Assembly (NCBI GenBank): GCA_903882345.1
Contig: CAIRWO010000142.1
Coordinates: 1 to 28,281, forward strand
Source of the DNA: Candidatus Omnitrophota bacterium
GTDB taxonomy: Bacteria; Omnitrophota; Gorgyraeia; Gygaellales; Profunditerraquicolaceae
Direction: 5' to 3'
DNA: 28,281 nt
The translations under genes were made by a program, and so were the position numbers. Shown one piece after another: positions 7,648-17,925 of the stretch (position 1 is its first letter; every line of letters starts with the position of its first letter). The notes below the pieces were generated by a model. The model was given only the letters and a program-made list of their open reading frames with translations. It had not been told where the DNA came from and did not search any database.

Positions 7648-9591
7648 TTATTGATAGATTAACGGGCTTAAATTTAACGCTTTACGTTTTTTATCGATAT
7701 GCCGGATCATCAACTCGGCCATCTTAAGCGGATCATCGCAAAATTCAAACCTGCCTCCTACGCTTTCTTCAAGTCCGTTGGTCAGGTAATCCGTCAGGTT
7801 TTTACTGCCTAACGTGGAAAATGGGCTGGCGCCGAAGATCGTATATACGCCGGAGGCGACAAAATAAAACCCGATGGCGATTGCCTTTTCCGACATCCAT
7901 TCCGGAGCGCAACCGGCTGCGGGAAGATCCGAAAGATCTTTACCTAATCCGCCTTCCTCGATGATATGGGACGCGGCAGTTAAAATCCGCGAATTATCCA
8001 CGCAAGAACCTAAGTGCAGCACCGGCGGAATACCCACTGCCTCACATATTTCCTGCAGGCCTTTGCCCGCGTAAATTTTTGCTGCTTCGGGAATAAGCAG
8101 GCCCTGTTTTGCGCAGGCGATTGCCGAGCAGCCGGTCTGCAAAACCAAAACATCGTTCTTGATCAGCTCTTTTACCAAAGCAGTATGGAAATAATCATGA
8201 GTTTGTTTCGGATTGTTACAGCCGACAACTCCGGCAAGGCCGCGGATCCTGCCGGAAATGATCGCGTCATTTAACGGCCGGTAAGTGGCGCGGTATTTAC
8301 CACCGAGGATATGAAAAGTATTCTCTTTGGTAAAACCGGCGACGAGGTCCATTTCCTGCTTGGGGATATTCACCCTTTCTTTATTCCTGTTGGCAAAATT
8401 CTCCACGCCTACCCTGATGATCTGTTTTGCCACTTCATAGGCATTTTCCGGGTTGAATTCAACATGGATAACGCCGGGGAAACGCGCCTTGGAATTGGTA
8501 GTAATCAACTTAGAATGAAAACAGCTGGCGATCTCCTGCAGGGAAGGCATAATACACTGCACATCTACCAGCATTACCTCTACAGCTCCCGTGATGATCG
8601 CCAGTTCCTGCTGCAAGAAATTTCCTGCCACGGGAATACCGTGGCGCATCAATACTTCGTTGGCCGTGCAACAAATACCCGCAAGGTTGATCCCTTCCGC
8701 GCCCAGGCTCTTGGCTAATTTCAGTAATTCCGGGTCCTTGCTTGCCCTGACTGCCATTTCCGATAAGATCGGCTCATGCCCGTGCACCACGATATTGACA
8801 TAATTTTCTTTTAATACGCCCAGATTCACCTTGCCTCTTATCGGCTGAGGGCTGCCGAGAATGATATCCTGCACCTCCGTAGCGACCATTGATCCGCCCC
8901 ATCCGTCGGAAAGCGCGCAGCGCATACTATTATTGATAATATTTTTGTAATCGTTATCTACGCCCATGGTCGTCGTGTGCAGCAATTCTACAACTTCCCG
9001 GTCTATGCCGCGGGGAGTGATGTTCAATTTTTTCCAAATATCCTGGCGTTTTTTCGGCGCCCGCTTGGTAAATACAAGCTCCCCTTCCTGGCGGCCGAAT
9101 TCTTCCAGGAGTTTTTTGCTTAATTCTTTGGCGATCTGTTCTTTTGTCTTATTTGTATCAATGGTAAATTCCCGGGCAACCGATTTTAACTTTTCTGCGT
9201 CAAGGATAGTATAATGCTGATGCGCGTGGCCACCTGGGGCATGCGCATGGCTTTCTGATGTTAAAGATAAGGTATGCGCCACGTCCCGGCCATGGTCGGA
9301 ATGCGCGGACGATCCCACTGCGACTTTACGGGCAAGGTTGCGGGCGGCAATCGTATCGGCATTTGCCCCGCAAACGCCAACCTGGGCCTCTTCGCCAAAA
9401 GGATCGATGCGGCAAGGCCCCATATTACAAACCGTGCAACAAAGCCCCAATTGCCCAAAACCGCATTGCGGCTCTTGCGCCTGGAGCCTGTCCCAGGCAG
9501 TTTTTATATTTTCTTTCTTAGCCTTTTGTAACATCTCCTGCGTTGCTAAATCAATAGTCTGGCGTTTATCCTGCTGTTTTAAATTATCCAT
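7648..9591 (-). CDS. cooS: Anaerobic Ni-Fe carbon monoxide dehydrogenase catalytic subunit
   Basis: Interconverts CO and CO2 and supplies CO to acetyl-CoA synthase. The 647-aa protein has the N-terminal cluster region CGFGQLGLCCTVCNMGPC: C43 and C51 fit the subunit-bridging D cluster; C52, C55, C60 and C74 fit the B cluster. C-cluster ligands are recognisable as H272 (GHEP), C307/C308, C346, C458, C488 and C530, with the catalytic lysine K569 in EWMSEKA. H97 and H100 in AHSDHGRD are the conserved histidines of the proton path. An added His-rich loop follows at 115-126 (HAHAPGGHAHQH). AAGGAGAG precedes the ATG at a good distance. It lies between metF and the ferredoxin gene. A cooC nickel-insertion gene is not in the window. 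Confidence 0.97.
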   Translation of the reverse strand: MDNLKQQDKRQTIDLATQEMLQKAKKENIKTAWDRLQAQEPQCGFGQLGLCCTVCNMGPCRIDPFGEEAQVGVCGANADTIAARNLARKVAVGSSAHSDHGRDVAHTLSLTSESHAHAPGGHAHQHYTILDAEKLKSVAREFTIDTNKTKEQIAKELSKKLLEEFGRQEGELVFTKRAPKKRQDIWKKLNITPRGIDREVVELLHTTTMGVDNDYKNIINNSMRCALSDGWGGSMVATEVQDIILGSPQPIRGKVNLGVLKENYVNIVVHGHEPILSEMAVRASKDPELLKLAKSLGAEGINLAGICCTANEVLMRHGIPVAGNFLQQELAIITGAVEVMLVDVQCIMPSLQEIASCFHSKLITTNSKARFPGVIHVEFNPENAYEVAKQIIRVGVENFANRNKERVNIPKQEMDLVAGFTKENTFHILGGKYRATYRPLNDAIISGRIRGLAGVVGCNNPKQTHDYFHTALVKELIKNDVLVLQTGCSAIACAKQGLLIPEAAKIYAGKGLQEICEAVGIPPVLHLGSCVDNSRILTAASHIIEEGGLGKDLSDLPAAGCAPEWMSEKAIAIGFYFVASGVYTIFGASPFSTLGSKNLTDYLTNGLEESVGGRFEFCDDPLKMAELMIRHIDKKRKALNLSPLIYQ

Positions 9592-9615
9592 GCTGTTTTC
9601 TCTCCTTAATTTTAT

Positions 9616-10485
9616 CTAAAGGCCTGCGGCATCCAATACCAGGGGGACCTTTTTGTCCCAACCAATGGGCATAATGTGGACGCCCCGGCACATTGGTTTC
9701 AATTCCTTTATTAAGCGGGCGGCAATCTCTACGGACTTAGCCGCTTTATCTTTTGTCTCTTCCATTTCCTTGATCAGGTTTTCCGGCACGGAGATCCCCG
9801 CGACGTTCTTATTCATGAACTTGGCCATACCCGCGGACTTAAGCAAGACGATCCCCGCCAATATCGTGGTTTTAAGGTGCTTTGTTTTATTGAGAAAATT
9901 TTCAAATATCCTTACATCATAGATTGCCTGGGTCTGAAAAAATTCTGCCCCGGCCTCAATTTTTTGTTCCATCTTGACGATCTGGGGCTCCAGCGGATCT
10001 GCGCCGGGATTAACCACCGCGCCCACGCAGAATTTAGGCGGTTGGCCTTCCAGCTTATTACCTTTCATATCGAAGCCAAGTTGGAGGCCTTTTACTACCT
10101 CAAGTAACTGCACAGAATCAAGGTCAAATACCGGTTTTGCTTCCGGGTGGTCGCCGGATTTCGGGTGGTCGCCGGTCAAGATCAAAATATTTTCGATGCC
10201 TAAACTTGCGGCAGAAAGGACATCCGATTGCAGCGCCAGGCGGTTACGGTCACGGCAAGTAAGCTGGAATACCGGCTCAAAACCTTTTTGCTTTAAAGCC
10301 ACGCATACGGCAAGCGAGCCGAGGCGCAGCACTGAACTCTGCAAGTCGGTAACATTTATCCCATCTACCCTGCCGCGGATCAATTCCGCGTCTGCTAAAA
10401 GGCCGGCAGTCTCAATGCCTTTTGGCGGGCCGATCTCCGAAGTAACGAGAAATTTCCCTGAATTTATTTTTTCTTTAAAGTTCAT
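9616..10485 (-). CDS. metF: 5,10-methylenetetrahydrofolate reductase
   Basis: Reduces methylene-THF to methyl-THF, the last step of the methyl branch. The 289-aa product starts with MNFKEKINSGKFLVTSEIGPPKG, the usual MetF N-terminus, followed by LILTGDHP, AKPVFDLDSVQLL and AEFFQTQAIYD, all typical of the FAD-binding TIM barrel. The frame is open 14 codons further upstream, but that stretch overlaps the folD end and looks unlike the family, so the ATG 10 bp after folD was chosen. The ribosome binding site is weak. It is the short MetF form that in several acetogens works with a zinc protein, MetV, and a diaphorase; no metV is present here. The electron donor therefore cannot be told from the window. 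Confidence 0.93.
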   Translation of the reverse strand: MNFKEKINSGKFLVTSEIGPPKGIETAGLLADAELIRGRVDGINVTDLQSSVLRLGSLAVCVALKQKGFEPVFQLTCRDRNRLALQSDVLSAASLGIENILILTGDHPKSGDHPEAKPVFDLDSVQLLEVVKGLQLGFDMKGNKLEGQPPKFCVGAVVNPGADPLEPQIVKMEQKIEAGAEFFQTQAIYDVRIFENFLNKTKHLKTTILAGIVLLKSAGMAKFMNKNVAGISVPENLIKEMEETKDKAAKSVEIAARLIKELKPMCRGVHIMPIGWDKKVPLVLDAAGL

Positions 10486-10495
10486 TTTTCTATTT

Positions 10496-11341
10496 TTATC
10501 CCTGTTGTAACTTTGCTGCCGTAACAAGATTACGCATCAACATTGTGACCGTAAGCGGCCCCACCCCTCCGGGAACCGGGGTGATCCAGGAGGCGCGTTT
10601 TTCGGCTGCTTCAAATTCTACATCGCCGACGATCTTGTCGTTTACCCGGTTTATGCCGACGTCAACTACTACAGCGCCCTCTTTTATCCACTCGCCTTTG
10701 ATCAAGCCTACCTTTCCTACGGCGACGATCAAAATCTCCGCCTTATTTACGTGTTCTTCTAACTTACCCGCCTTTGATGTGCCGATATGGCAGACCGTAA
10801 CCGTAGCAAATTTATCCAGTAATAGCAGCGCAAGCGGCTTTCCAACGATCTCGCTGTGCCCGACGATCACCGTTTCTTTACCATAGAGATCAACGCCTGT
10901 CTGGGCTAAAAGTTCCATTACCGCTTGAGGAGTACAAGGAATAAGTTGAGCTTTCCCAAAAATAATCTGGCCGATATTAGACGGGTGCATCCCTTCCACG
11001 TCTTTATCGGGAGAAATATATTGGCTGATCCTTTTATAATCGATCTGCTGCGGCAGGGGCATCTGGACGATGATCCCGTTTACAAATTTGTCCGTGTTGA
11101 GCTTTTGCATAAATTCGATCAGCGATTTTTCGGTTATGTTTTCCGGCAGCTTATGGAATTGATATTCGATACCCAGGCTTAAGGCAATTTTATTCTGTGA
11201 TTTCGCGTAAGCCTCGGCACCCGCATTATCGCCTACCTGCACGCTGGCAAGGACAGGCTTATTTTTTAAGGACTGCACGTCCTGTTTTATCTGTTCCTTT
11301 ATCTTTTCGGCAACCGGTTTACCCTCTAATAATTTTGCCAA
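10496..11341 (-). CDS. folD: Methylenetetrahydrofolate dehydrogenase, probably without cyclohydrolase activity
   Basis: Folate dehydrogenase of the methyl branch. The 281 aa align well with FolD throughout: GIIVQMPLPQQI, SPDKDVEGMHP, VIVGHSEIVGKP, DVGINR and the C-terminal ITPVPGGVGPLTVTML. In the active site Y45 is kept, but the residue four positions on, lysine in E. coli FolD (K54) and human MTHFD1 (K56), is Gln (Q49, codon CAG at 11195-11197). The acid at E. coli D121 is Glu (E116). Replacement of that lysine is known to abolish cyclohydrolase while dehydrogenase can remain, and fchA lies directly upstream. The start is TTG, with GGAGG 7 bp before it, inside the end of fchA (23-bp overlap). 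NAD or NADP preference is not assigned. Confidence 0.95.
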   Translation of the reverse strand: MAKLLEGKPVAEKIKEQIKQDVQSLKNKPVLASVQVGDNAGAEAYAKSQNKIALSLGIEYQFHKLPENITEKSLIEFMQKLNTDKFVNGIIVQMPLPQQIDYKRISQYISPDKDVEGMHPSNIGQIIFGKAQLIPCTPQAVMELLAQTGVDLYGKETVIVGHSEIVGKPLALLLLDKFATVTVCHIGTSKAGKLEEHVNKAEILIVAVGKVGLIKGEWIKEGAVVVDVGINRVNDKIVGDVEFEAAEKRASWITPVPGGVGPLTVTMLMRNLVTAAKLQQG

Positions 11342-11879
11342 CTTTATCCTCCGTTTCCAGGCGAATTTTCTTTAAACTCTTTGCCTTCTGCATAAGCTCT
11401 TTCCTTATCGACAAGGTCAATTTCTTATCTGCCAATTCCTTAAGGTTGATCTCCACGTTAAAATAGGCGCTGGTAAACGCCGCCTCAAAAAGTATTGCCG
11501 CAACCGCAACATCGCTGATCAGATTCTGGTTGCCTTTAGTTATCAGGGGCGGACAGAGTTTCATTCCTTCAAAACAAAGACGGGTAACCATAAACGGTAC
11601 ATCCAGGGCATCGCGGATATTTTTACTTTCGTAAGCGGTTACGTCCAGGTCTACCAGGCGCAAAAATTCATTCCGAAGCCTCTCCGATTCTTCAAGCATC
11701 TTTTTCAGTTCTGTTTCATATTTGGCATACCTGGGTTTTCCGATGGTAAAATTTATCACCATACTGATTAAAGCCGCGGCCTCCGAGGCTGTAAGCGCTG
11801 CTGCCGAGCCGCCTCCGGGCGCCGGAAGTTTCGCCGCAAGATCATCCAAATAATCCCTAAGAGTTTTATTGCAGTACAT
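11319..11879 (-). CDS. fchA: Methenyltetrahydrofolate cyclohydrolase (FTCD_C / cyclodeaminase family)
   Basis: Expected to interconvert formyl-THF and methenyl-THF, between Fhs and FolD. The family motif PAPGGGSAAAL is at residues 20-30, and NLISDVAVAAILFEAAF, the conserved second half, follows after residue 130. The protein is 186 aa, whereas typical FchA or cyclodeaminase proteins are near 205-210. The missing part is mainly the loop after the DxDxxAY segment, where relatives carry about 20 extra residues before the VP(F/L) helix. GGAGAG sits 6 bp before the ATG. It follows fhs by 16 bp and overlaps folD by 23 bp. A formiminotransferase-cyclodeaminase role in histidine breakdown is the alternative, but the neighbours argue for one-carbon metabolism. 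Confidence 0.88.
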   Translation of the reverse strand: MYCNKTLRDYLDDLAAKLPAPGGGSAAALTASEAAALISMVINFTIGKPRYAKYETELKKMLEESERLRNEFLRLVDLDVTAYESKNIRDALDVPFMVTRLCFEGMKLCPPLITKGNQNLISDVAVAAILFEAAFTSAYFNVEINLKELADKKLTLSIRKELMQKAKSLKKIRLETEDKVGKIIRG

Positions 11880-11895
11880 TTATCTCTCCAGTTTT

Positions 11896-13566
11896 TTAAT
11901 GCAGCCCGGTTACATTCCCTTTATCGTCGATATCGATGCCTTCACCTGCCGGACATGCCGGTAATCCCGGCATAGTCTGAACTTGCCCGCACAAAGGATA
12001 AATAAACCCTGCACCCAACGAAGCGCGGATGTCCCTTATCGGCAGCATAAAATCTTTTGGCCGGCCAAATAGCTGCGGGTCATGAGACAAGGATAACTGC
12101 GTTTTTGCCATACAGACTGACAGATTATCCCAACCGCGTTGGCTGTATACTTTAACTTTTTCTTCGGCAAGGCCGGAATATTCAACATCCTTTGCCCCGT
12201 AGATCCGGCTAGCGATTGTTTTGATCTTTTCTTTTATCGGCATCTCCAAAGGATAAAGAAATTTGAATTCGCTTTTGATCCGGCAGGCATTAATTACGCT
12301 CTTAGCCAAATCCGTGCCGCCCCGCGAGCCTTTGCGCCAGACTTCGCTCACCTGGCAGTTAACCGCCCCGAATTCAATCGCCTTATTTTTGATTAATTTA
12401 ATTTCCTTATCCGTATCAGAGGCAAAGCGGTTAATTGCCACAACCACCGGCACGCCGAAAATCTTTATGTTTTCAATCTGTTTTTCCAGGTTGCATAAGC
12501 CTTCCCCAAGCGCCGGAAGATTTTCCTCAACCAGGCCTTTATCCAAGGCCTTACAGAGATTGATCTTAAACCTGCCGCTGTGCGCCTTTAAAGCCCGCAC
12601 AGAACAAACCAGGACTACGGCATCCGGGATAAGGCCGCTGGCACGGCATTTGATATTAAAGAAATTTTCCGCTCCGCAGTCTGCGCCAAAACCCGCTTCG
12701 GTAACAACATAATCGGAAAAACCCAAAGCAACCCTGTCTGCGATGATCGAACTGTTACCATGGGCAATATTCCCAAACGGCCCGGTATGCACAAAACAAG
12801 GCGTGTTTTCGATCGTCTGAACCAGGTTGGGTTTTATCGCGTCCTTTAAAAGGGCGGCCATGCTGCCGGCAACCCTAATATCTTCTGTAGTCACAAAACC
12901 GGAATCCAGCTTATCGGCAAGGACAATCCTTCCCAGGCGCTTGCGCATATCCGAGATGCCTTCGCTTAATGCCAGTATTGACATTATCTCGGAAGCTGCA
13001 GTAATATCAAAACCACTGTCCTTGGCTAAACCCTCTTCTTCAGCATCAAGGCAGGTCTGGATATTCCTTAAAGACCGGTCATTTACATCGACTACCCTGC
13101 GCCAGGTAATTGCATTGGGATTTATATTCAGGCGGTTGCCTCTGAATATGGCATTATCCAGGAATGCCGCCGCCAGGTTATGCGCGATGCTTACGGCATG
13201 AAAATCTCCCGTAAAATGGAGATTAATATCTTCCGCCGGGATAACTTTGGAAGCGCCGCCTCCGGCGCCGCCGCCTTTTATGCCGAACACCGGGCCCAGT
13301 GACGGCTGCCTTATGCAGGCTGATGTCAGCTTGCCCAGCCGGTTCAAGGCCATAGAAAGCCCGATAGTGGTCACGGTTTTACCCTCGCCTAAAGGCGTAG
13401 GCGTAATCGCCGTGACTAAAATGTATTTGCCGGGGCGTTTATGCCGTTTATTTATTTCTTCTAAAATTGCCAGATCTACCTTGGCGGCATACTTGCCGTA
13501 ATGCAGAAGATATTTTTTGTTAATCTTCAGTTTCGCGGCGATTTTTTCTATCGGTAATATTTTCAT
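11896..13566 (-). CDS. fhs: Formate--tetrahydrofolate ligase
   Basis: ATP-dependent activation of formate to 10-formyl-THF, entry of the methyl branch. The 556-aa length is the standard size. The nucleotide loop TPTPLGEGKT is at 55-64, followed by RQPSLGPVFGIKGGGAGGG and LHFTGDFHA, both hallmarks of FTHFS, and FGNIAHGNSS in the middle. The C-terminus AGEGIDIDDKGNVTGLH also matches the family ending. The ATG overlaps the stop of yraN in an ATGA, so the first Wood-Ljungdahl gene is physically coupled to the translation and RNA gene run. Fhs also occurs in non-acetogens; here the adjoining cooS and acsB make the acetyl-CoA pathway the likely use. Confidence 0.98.
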   Translation of the reverse strand: MKILPIEKIAAKLKINKKYLLHYGKYAAKVDLAILEEINKRHKRPGKYILVTAITPTPLGEGKTVTTIGLSMALNRLGKLTSACIRQPSLGPVFGIKGGGAGGGASKVIPAEDINLHFTGDFHAVSIAHNLAAAFLDNAIFRGNRLNINPNAITWRRVVDVNDRSLRNIQTCLDAEEEGLAKDSGFDITAASEIMSILALSEGISDMRKRLGRIVLADKLDSGFVTTEDIRVAGSMAALLKDAIKPNLVQTIENTPCFVHTGPFGNIAHGNSSIIADRVALGFSDYVVTEAGFGADCGAENFFNIKCRASGLIPDAVVLVCSVRALKAHSGRFKINLCKALDKGLVEENLPALGEGLCNLEKQIENIKIFGVPVVVAINRFASDTDKEIKLIKNKAIEFGAVNCQVSEVWRKGSRGGTDLAKSVINACRIKSEFKFLYPLEMPIKEKIKTIASRIYGAKDVEYSGLAEEKVKVYSQRGWDNLSVCMAKTQLSLSHDPQLFGRPKDFMLPIRDIRASLGAGFIYPLCGQVQTMPGLPACPAGEGIDIDDKGNVTGLH

Positions 13567-13931
13567 CCTGTAAGATCAAAGGCGTTTTTTATTAATTCTA
13601 ATTTCGGCTTATCTGGCCCAAATAGCACAGACACCGCGTCAAACCTGGTAAAGCTGTCCAGAAGATTATTTTCTTTGAGGAACATTAATGCTACCTTGGC
13701 AATTTGTCTCTGTTTTGATTTTGAAATTGCTTCCTGGGGGAGTCCGAACCTTTCGCTAGTCCTTGACTTTACCTCTACGAAACAGATTGTTTCTCTGTCG
13801 CGGGCAATTATGTCTATCTCGCCTAACTTTGTCTTATAATTCCTCTTCAGGATCTTATAGCCGTTGGCAGTTAAAAAAACAGCTGCCTTGTCTTCCCCTG
13901 CTTTTCCCAAATACAGATTATCTTCAGACAC
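13563..13931 (-). CDS. yraN: YraN-family (UPF0102) endonuclease-like protein
   Basis: A small 122-aa protein of the UPF0102 family, which has a PD-(D/E)xK nuclease-like fold and no settled function. The fold shows as GKAGEDKAAVFL near the N-terminus (E13), then GEIDIIARD and CFVEVKSR around residues 37-57, where the acidic residues and K55 form the predicted site. The start is GTG, 8 bp inside the end of rnhB, with AGGGTGAG upstream. The order rplS, rnhB, yraN is common in bacteria, which supports both identity and start. It ends in an ATGA overlap with fhs. Confidence 0.9.
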   Translation of the reverse strand: MSEDNLYLGKAGEDKAAVFLTANGYKILKRNYKTKLGEIDIIARDRETICFVEVKSRTSERFGLPQEAISKSKQRQIAKVALMFLKENNLLDSFTRFDAVSVLFGPDKPKLELIKNAFDLTG

Positions 13932-14526
13932 TGTTAAAACTCACCCTGTGGATCTCGGAAAGGCCGAACTTTTTTATCGCCAATTTATGCATTTTTGTCG
14001 GATAACCTTTGTGCCGGATAAAACCATACTGCGGATATAATTTATCATATAGGGACATTATGCAGTCACGCGTTACCTTGGCGATGATCGAGGCGCAGGC
14101 AATACTCTTGGATTTGGCATCGCCTTTTATTATCGGCCAAAATGGCAAGCCGGTTTTTAAGCTGATATCGCCGTCAATCAAAAGGTGCATCCGCCGCTTG
14201 TCCGTCCCTTTAAGCTTTTCAATGAGCGAAAATACCGCTTGCTCCATTGCCATATGAGTGGCGACCAGTATGTTGACCCGGTCGATCGTTTTCTCATCCA
14301 CTATCCCGATCCCAAAAACAGATTTACTTAATATCTCCGGAAACGCGGCCTGCCTTTGCCGAGGGGAGAGTTTTTTAGAATCGTCTATGCGGTTTTTAAA
14401 ACGCGTAGACAAAAGACTGACCGCGCCGGCAACTACCGGGCCGGCCAAAGGGCCGCGGCCTGCCTCATCCACGCCGATGATTACATCGAATCCCTTCTTC
14501 TTCAGTTGCCTTTCGTAATAAAGCAC
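13924..14526 (-). CDS. rnhB: Ribonuclease HII
   Basis: Cleaves RNA in RNA/DNA hybrids, including single ribonucleotides in DNA. The 200-aa protein shows the RNase HII signature GVDEAGRGPLAGPVVAGAV with catalytic D20 and E21, D118 in LLIDGD, and D136 in IIKGDAKSKSIACASIIAK, followed by YGFIRHKGYPTKMH. The chosen start is GTG at 14524-14526; the ribosome binding site is poor, and the upstream rplS stop is 16 bp away, so re-initiation by ribosomes from rplS is likely. It overlaps yraN by 8 bp. Confidence 0.96.
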   Translation of the reverse strand: MLYYERQLKKKGFDVIIGVDEAGRGPLAGPVVAGAVSLLSTRFKNRIDDSKKLSPRQRQAAFPEILSKSVFGIGIVDEKTIDRVNILVATHMAMEQAVFSLIEKLKGTDKRRMHLLIDGDISLKTGLPFWPIIKGDAKSKSIACASIIAKVTRDCIMSLYDKLYPQYGFIRHKGYPTKMHKLAIKKFGLSEIHRVSFNSV

Positions 14527-14542
14527 TCTTTAAAGCTTTTTC

Positions 14543-14902
14543 TTATGCCGCTTTTTCTTCCCGGGTCTCAATCTTGGTCGCGCGCTTACCGATCTTACTG
14601 CGCAGGTAATAAAGCTTTGCCCGCTTTACTTTGCCCGAACGGATGAGTTCAATGCGCTCGATGCTCGGCGAATAGAGCGGAAAAACACGCTCAATGCCTT
14701 CTCCGTAAGAAACCTTCCTGAGAGTAAAACTTTCCCTTACCCCTGAGCCGTTCTTGGCAATGACCACCCCTTCAAACGGATGCAGGCGCACCTTGTCCGG
14801 GCCTTCGGGGATCTTGACCAATACCTTGAGTGTATCCCCGACATTAAATTTAGGGACGTCTTTTTTGAGATATTGCGATTCGATCAATTTCATTTTATCC
14901 AT
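14543..14902 (-). CDS. rplS: 50S ribosomal protein L19
   Basis: Ribosomal protein at the 30S-50S interface. The 119-aa length is standard. Typical segments are [48 protein letters not shown] and the C-terminal [28 protein letters not shown] lies 8 bp before the ATG. It follows trmD as in most bacteria, but rpsP and rimM, usually just upstream of trmD, are replaced here by tgt and queA. The leader between trmD and rplS holds a strong stem-loop (14927-14966) that could regulate it. Confidence 0.98.
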   Translation of the reverse strand: MDKMKLIESQYLKKDVPKFNVGDTLKVLVKIPEGPDKVRLHPFEGVVIAKNGSGVRESFTLRKVSYGEGIERVFPLYSPSIERIELIRSGKVKRAKLYYLRSKIGKRATKIETREEKAA

Positions 14903-14926
14903 GACTATTCTCCTTTAAATGAGGCC

Positions 14927-14966
14927 ACAACTTATGGAGCTAATGAAATTAGCGAACATAAGTTGT
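14927..14966 (-). promoter_or_regulatory. Two-part stem-loop in the rplS leader
   Basis: The outer stem 14927-14936/14957-14966 is a perfect 10-bp inverted repeat (ACAACTTATG and its complement). Inside it the stem 14939-14944/14948-14953 (GCTAAT/ATTAGC) closes a 3-nt loop. The two stems are joined by an internal loop of 2 and 3 nt. On the transcribed strand it lies 25 nt before the rplS start codon. No T-tract follows, so it is not a standard terminator. It may be a leader involved in L19 control, an RNA processing site, or a REP-like repeat; sequence alone does not decide. Confidence 0.6.
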
Positions 14967-15001
14967 TAAGCCGAATTTATCCCGAGCCTGTCCAAAAATT
15001 T

Positions 15002-17854
<2,853 letters not shown>

Positions 17855-17888
17855 AATCCTTAATTTCAGAGACACAATACTTAATTTC
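17855..17888 (-). repeat. Pair of 13-bp direct repeats in the queA leader
   Basis: On the transcribed strand GAAATTAAGTATT and GAAATTAAGGATT (12 of 13 identical) start 21 bp apart. The second copy supplies the AGGA just before the queA ATG. A repeat spaced by two helical turns could be an operator, but the second copy also serves as ribosome binding site, so chance or slippage is possible. Confidence 0.45.
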
Positions 17889-17925
17889 GTCGCGTCTGCC
17901 TTGTCTTGTTCTCGCAGCACCGCTC

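Noticed and set aside
10146..10180. Apparent tandem duplication in metF encoding GDHP twice
   Set aside because: A GDH-x-GDHP arrangement is normal for MetF proteins, so it is conserved coding sequence.
13250..13278. GC-rich palindrome-like stretch in fhs
   Set aside because: It encodes the conserved Gly-rich GGGAGGGA segment of formate-THF ligase, which explains the base pattern.
17855..17920. Longer QueA with 22 extra N-terminal residues
   Set aside because: The extension has no similarity to QueA, and the ATG at 17854 gives the standard N-terminus with AGGA just before it.
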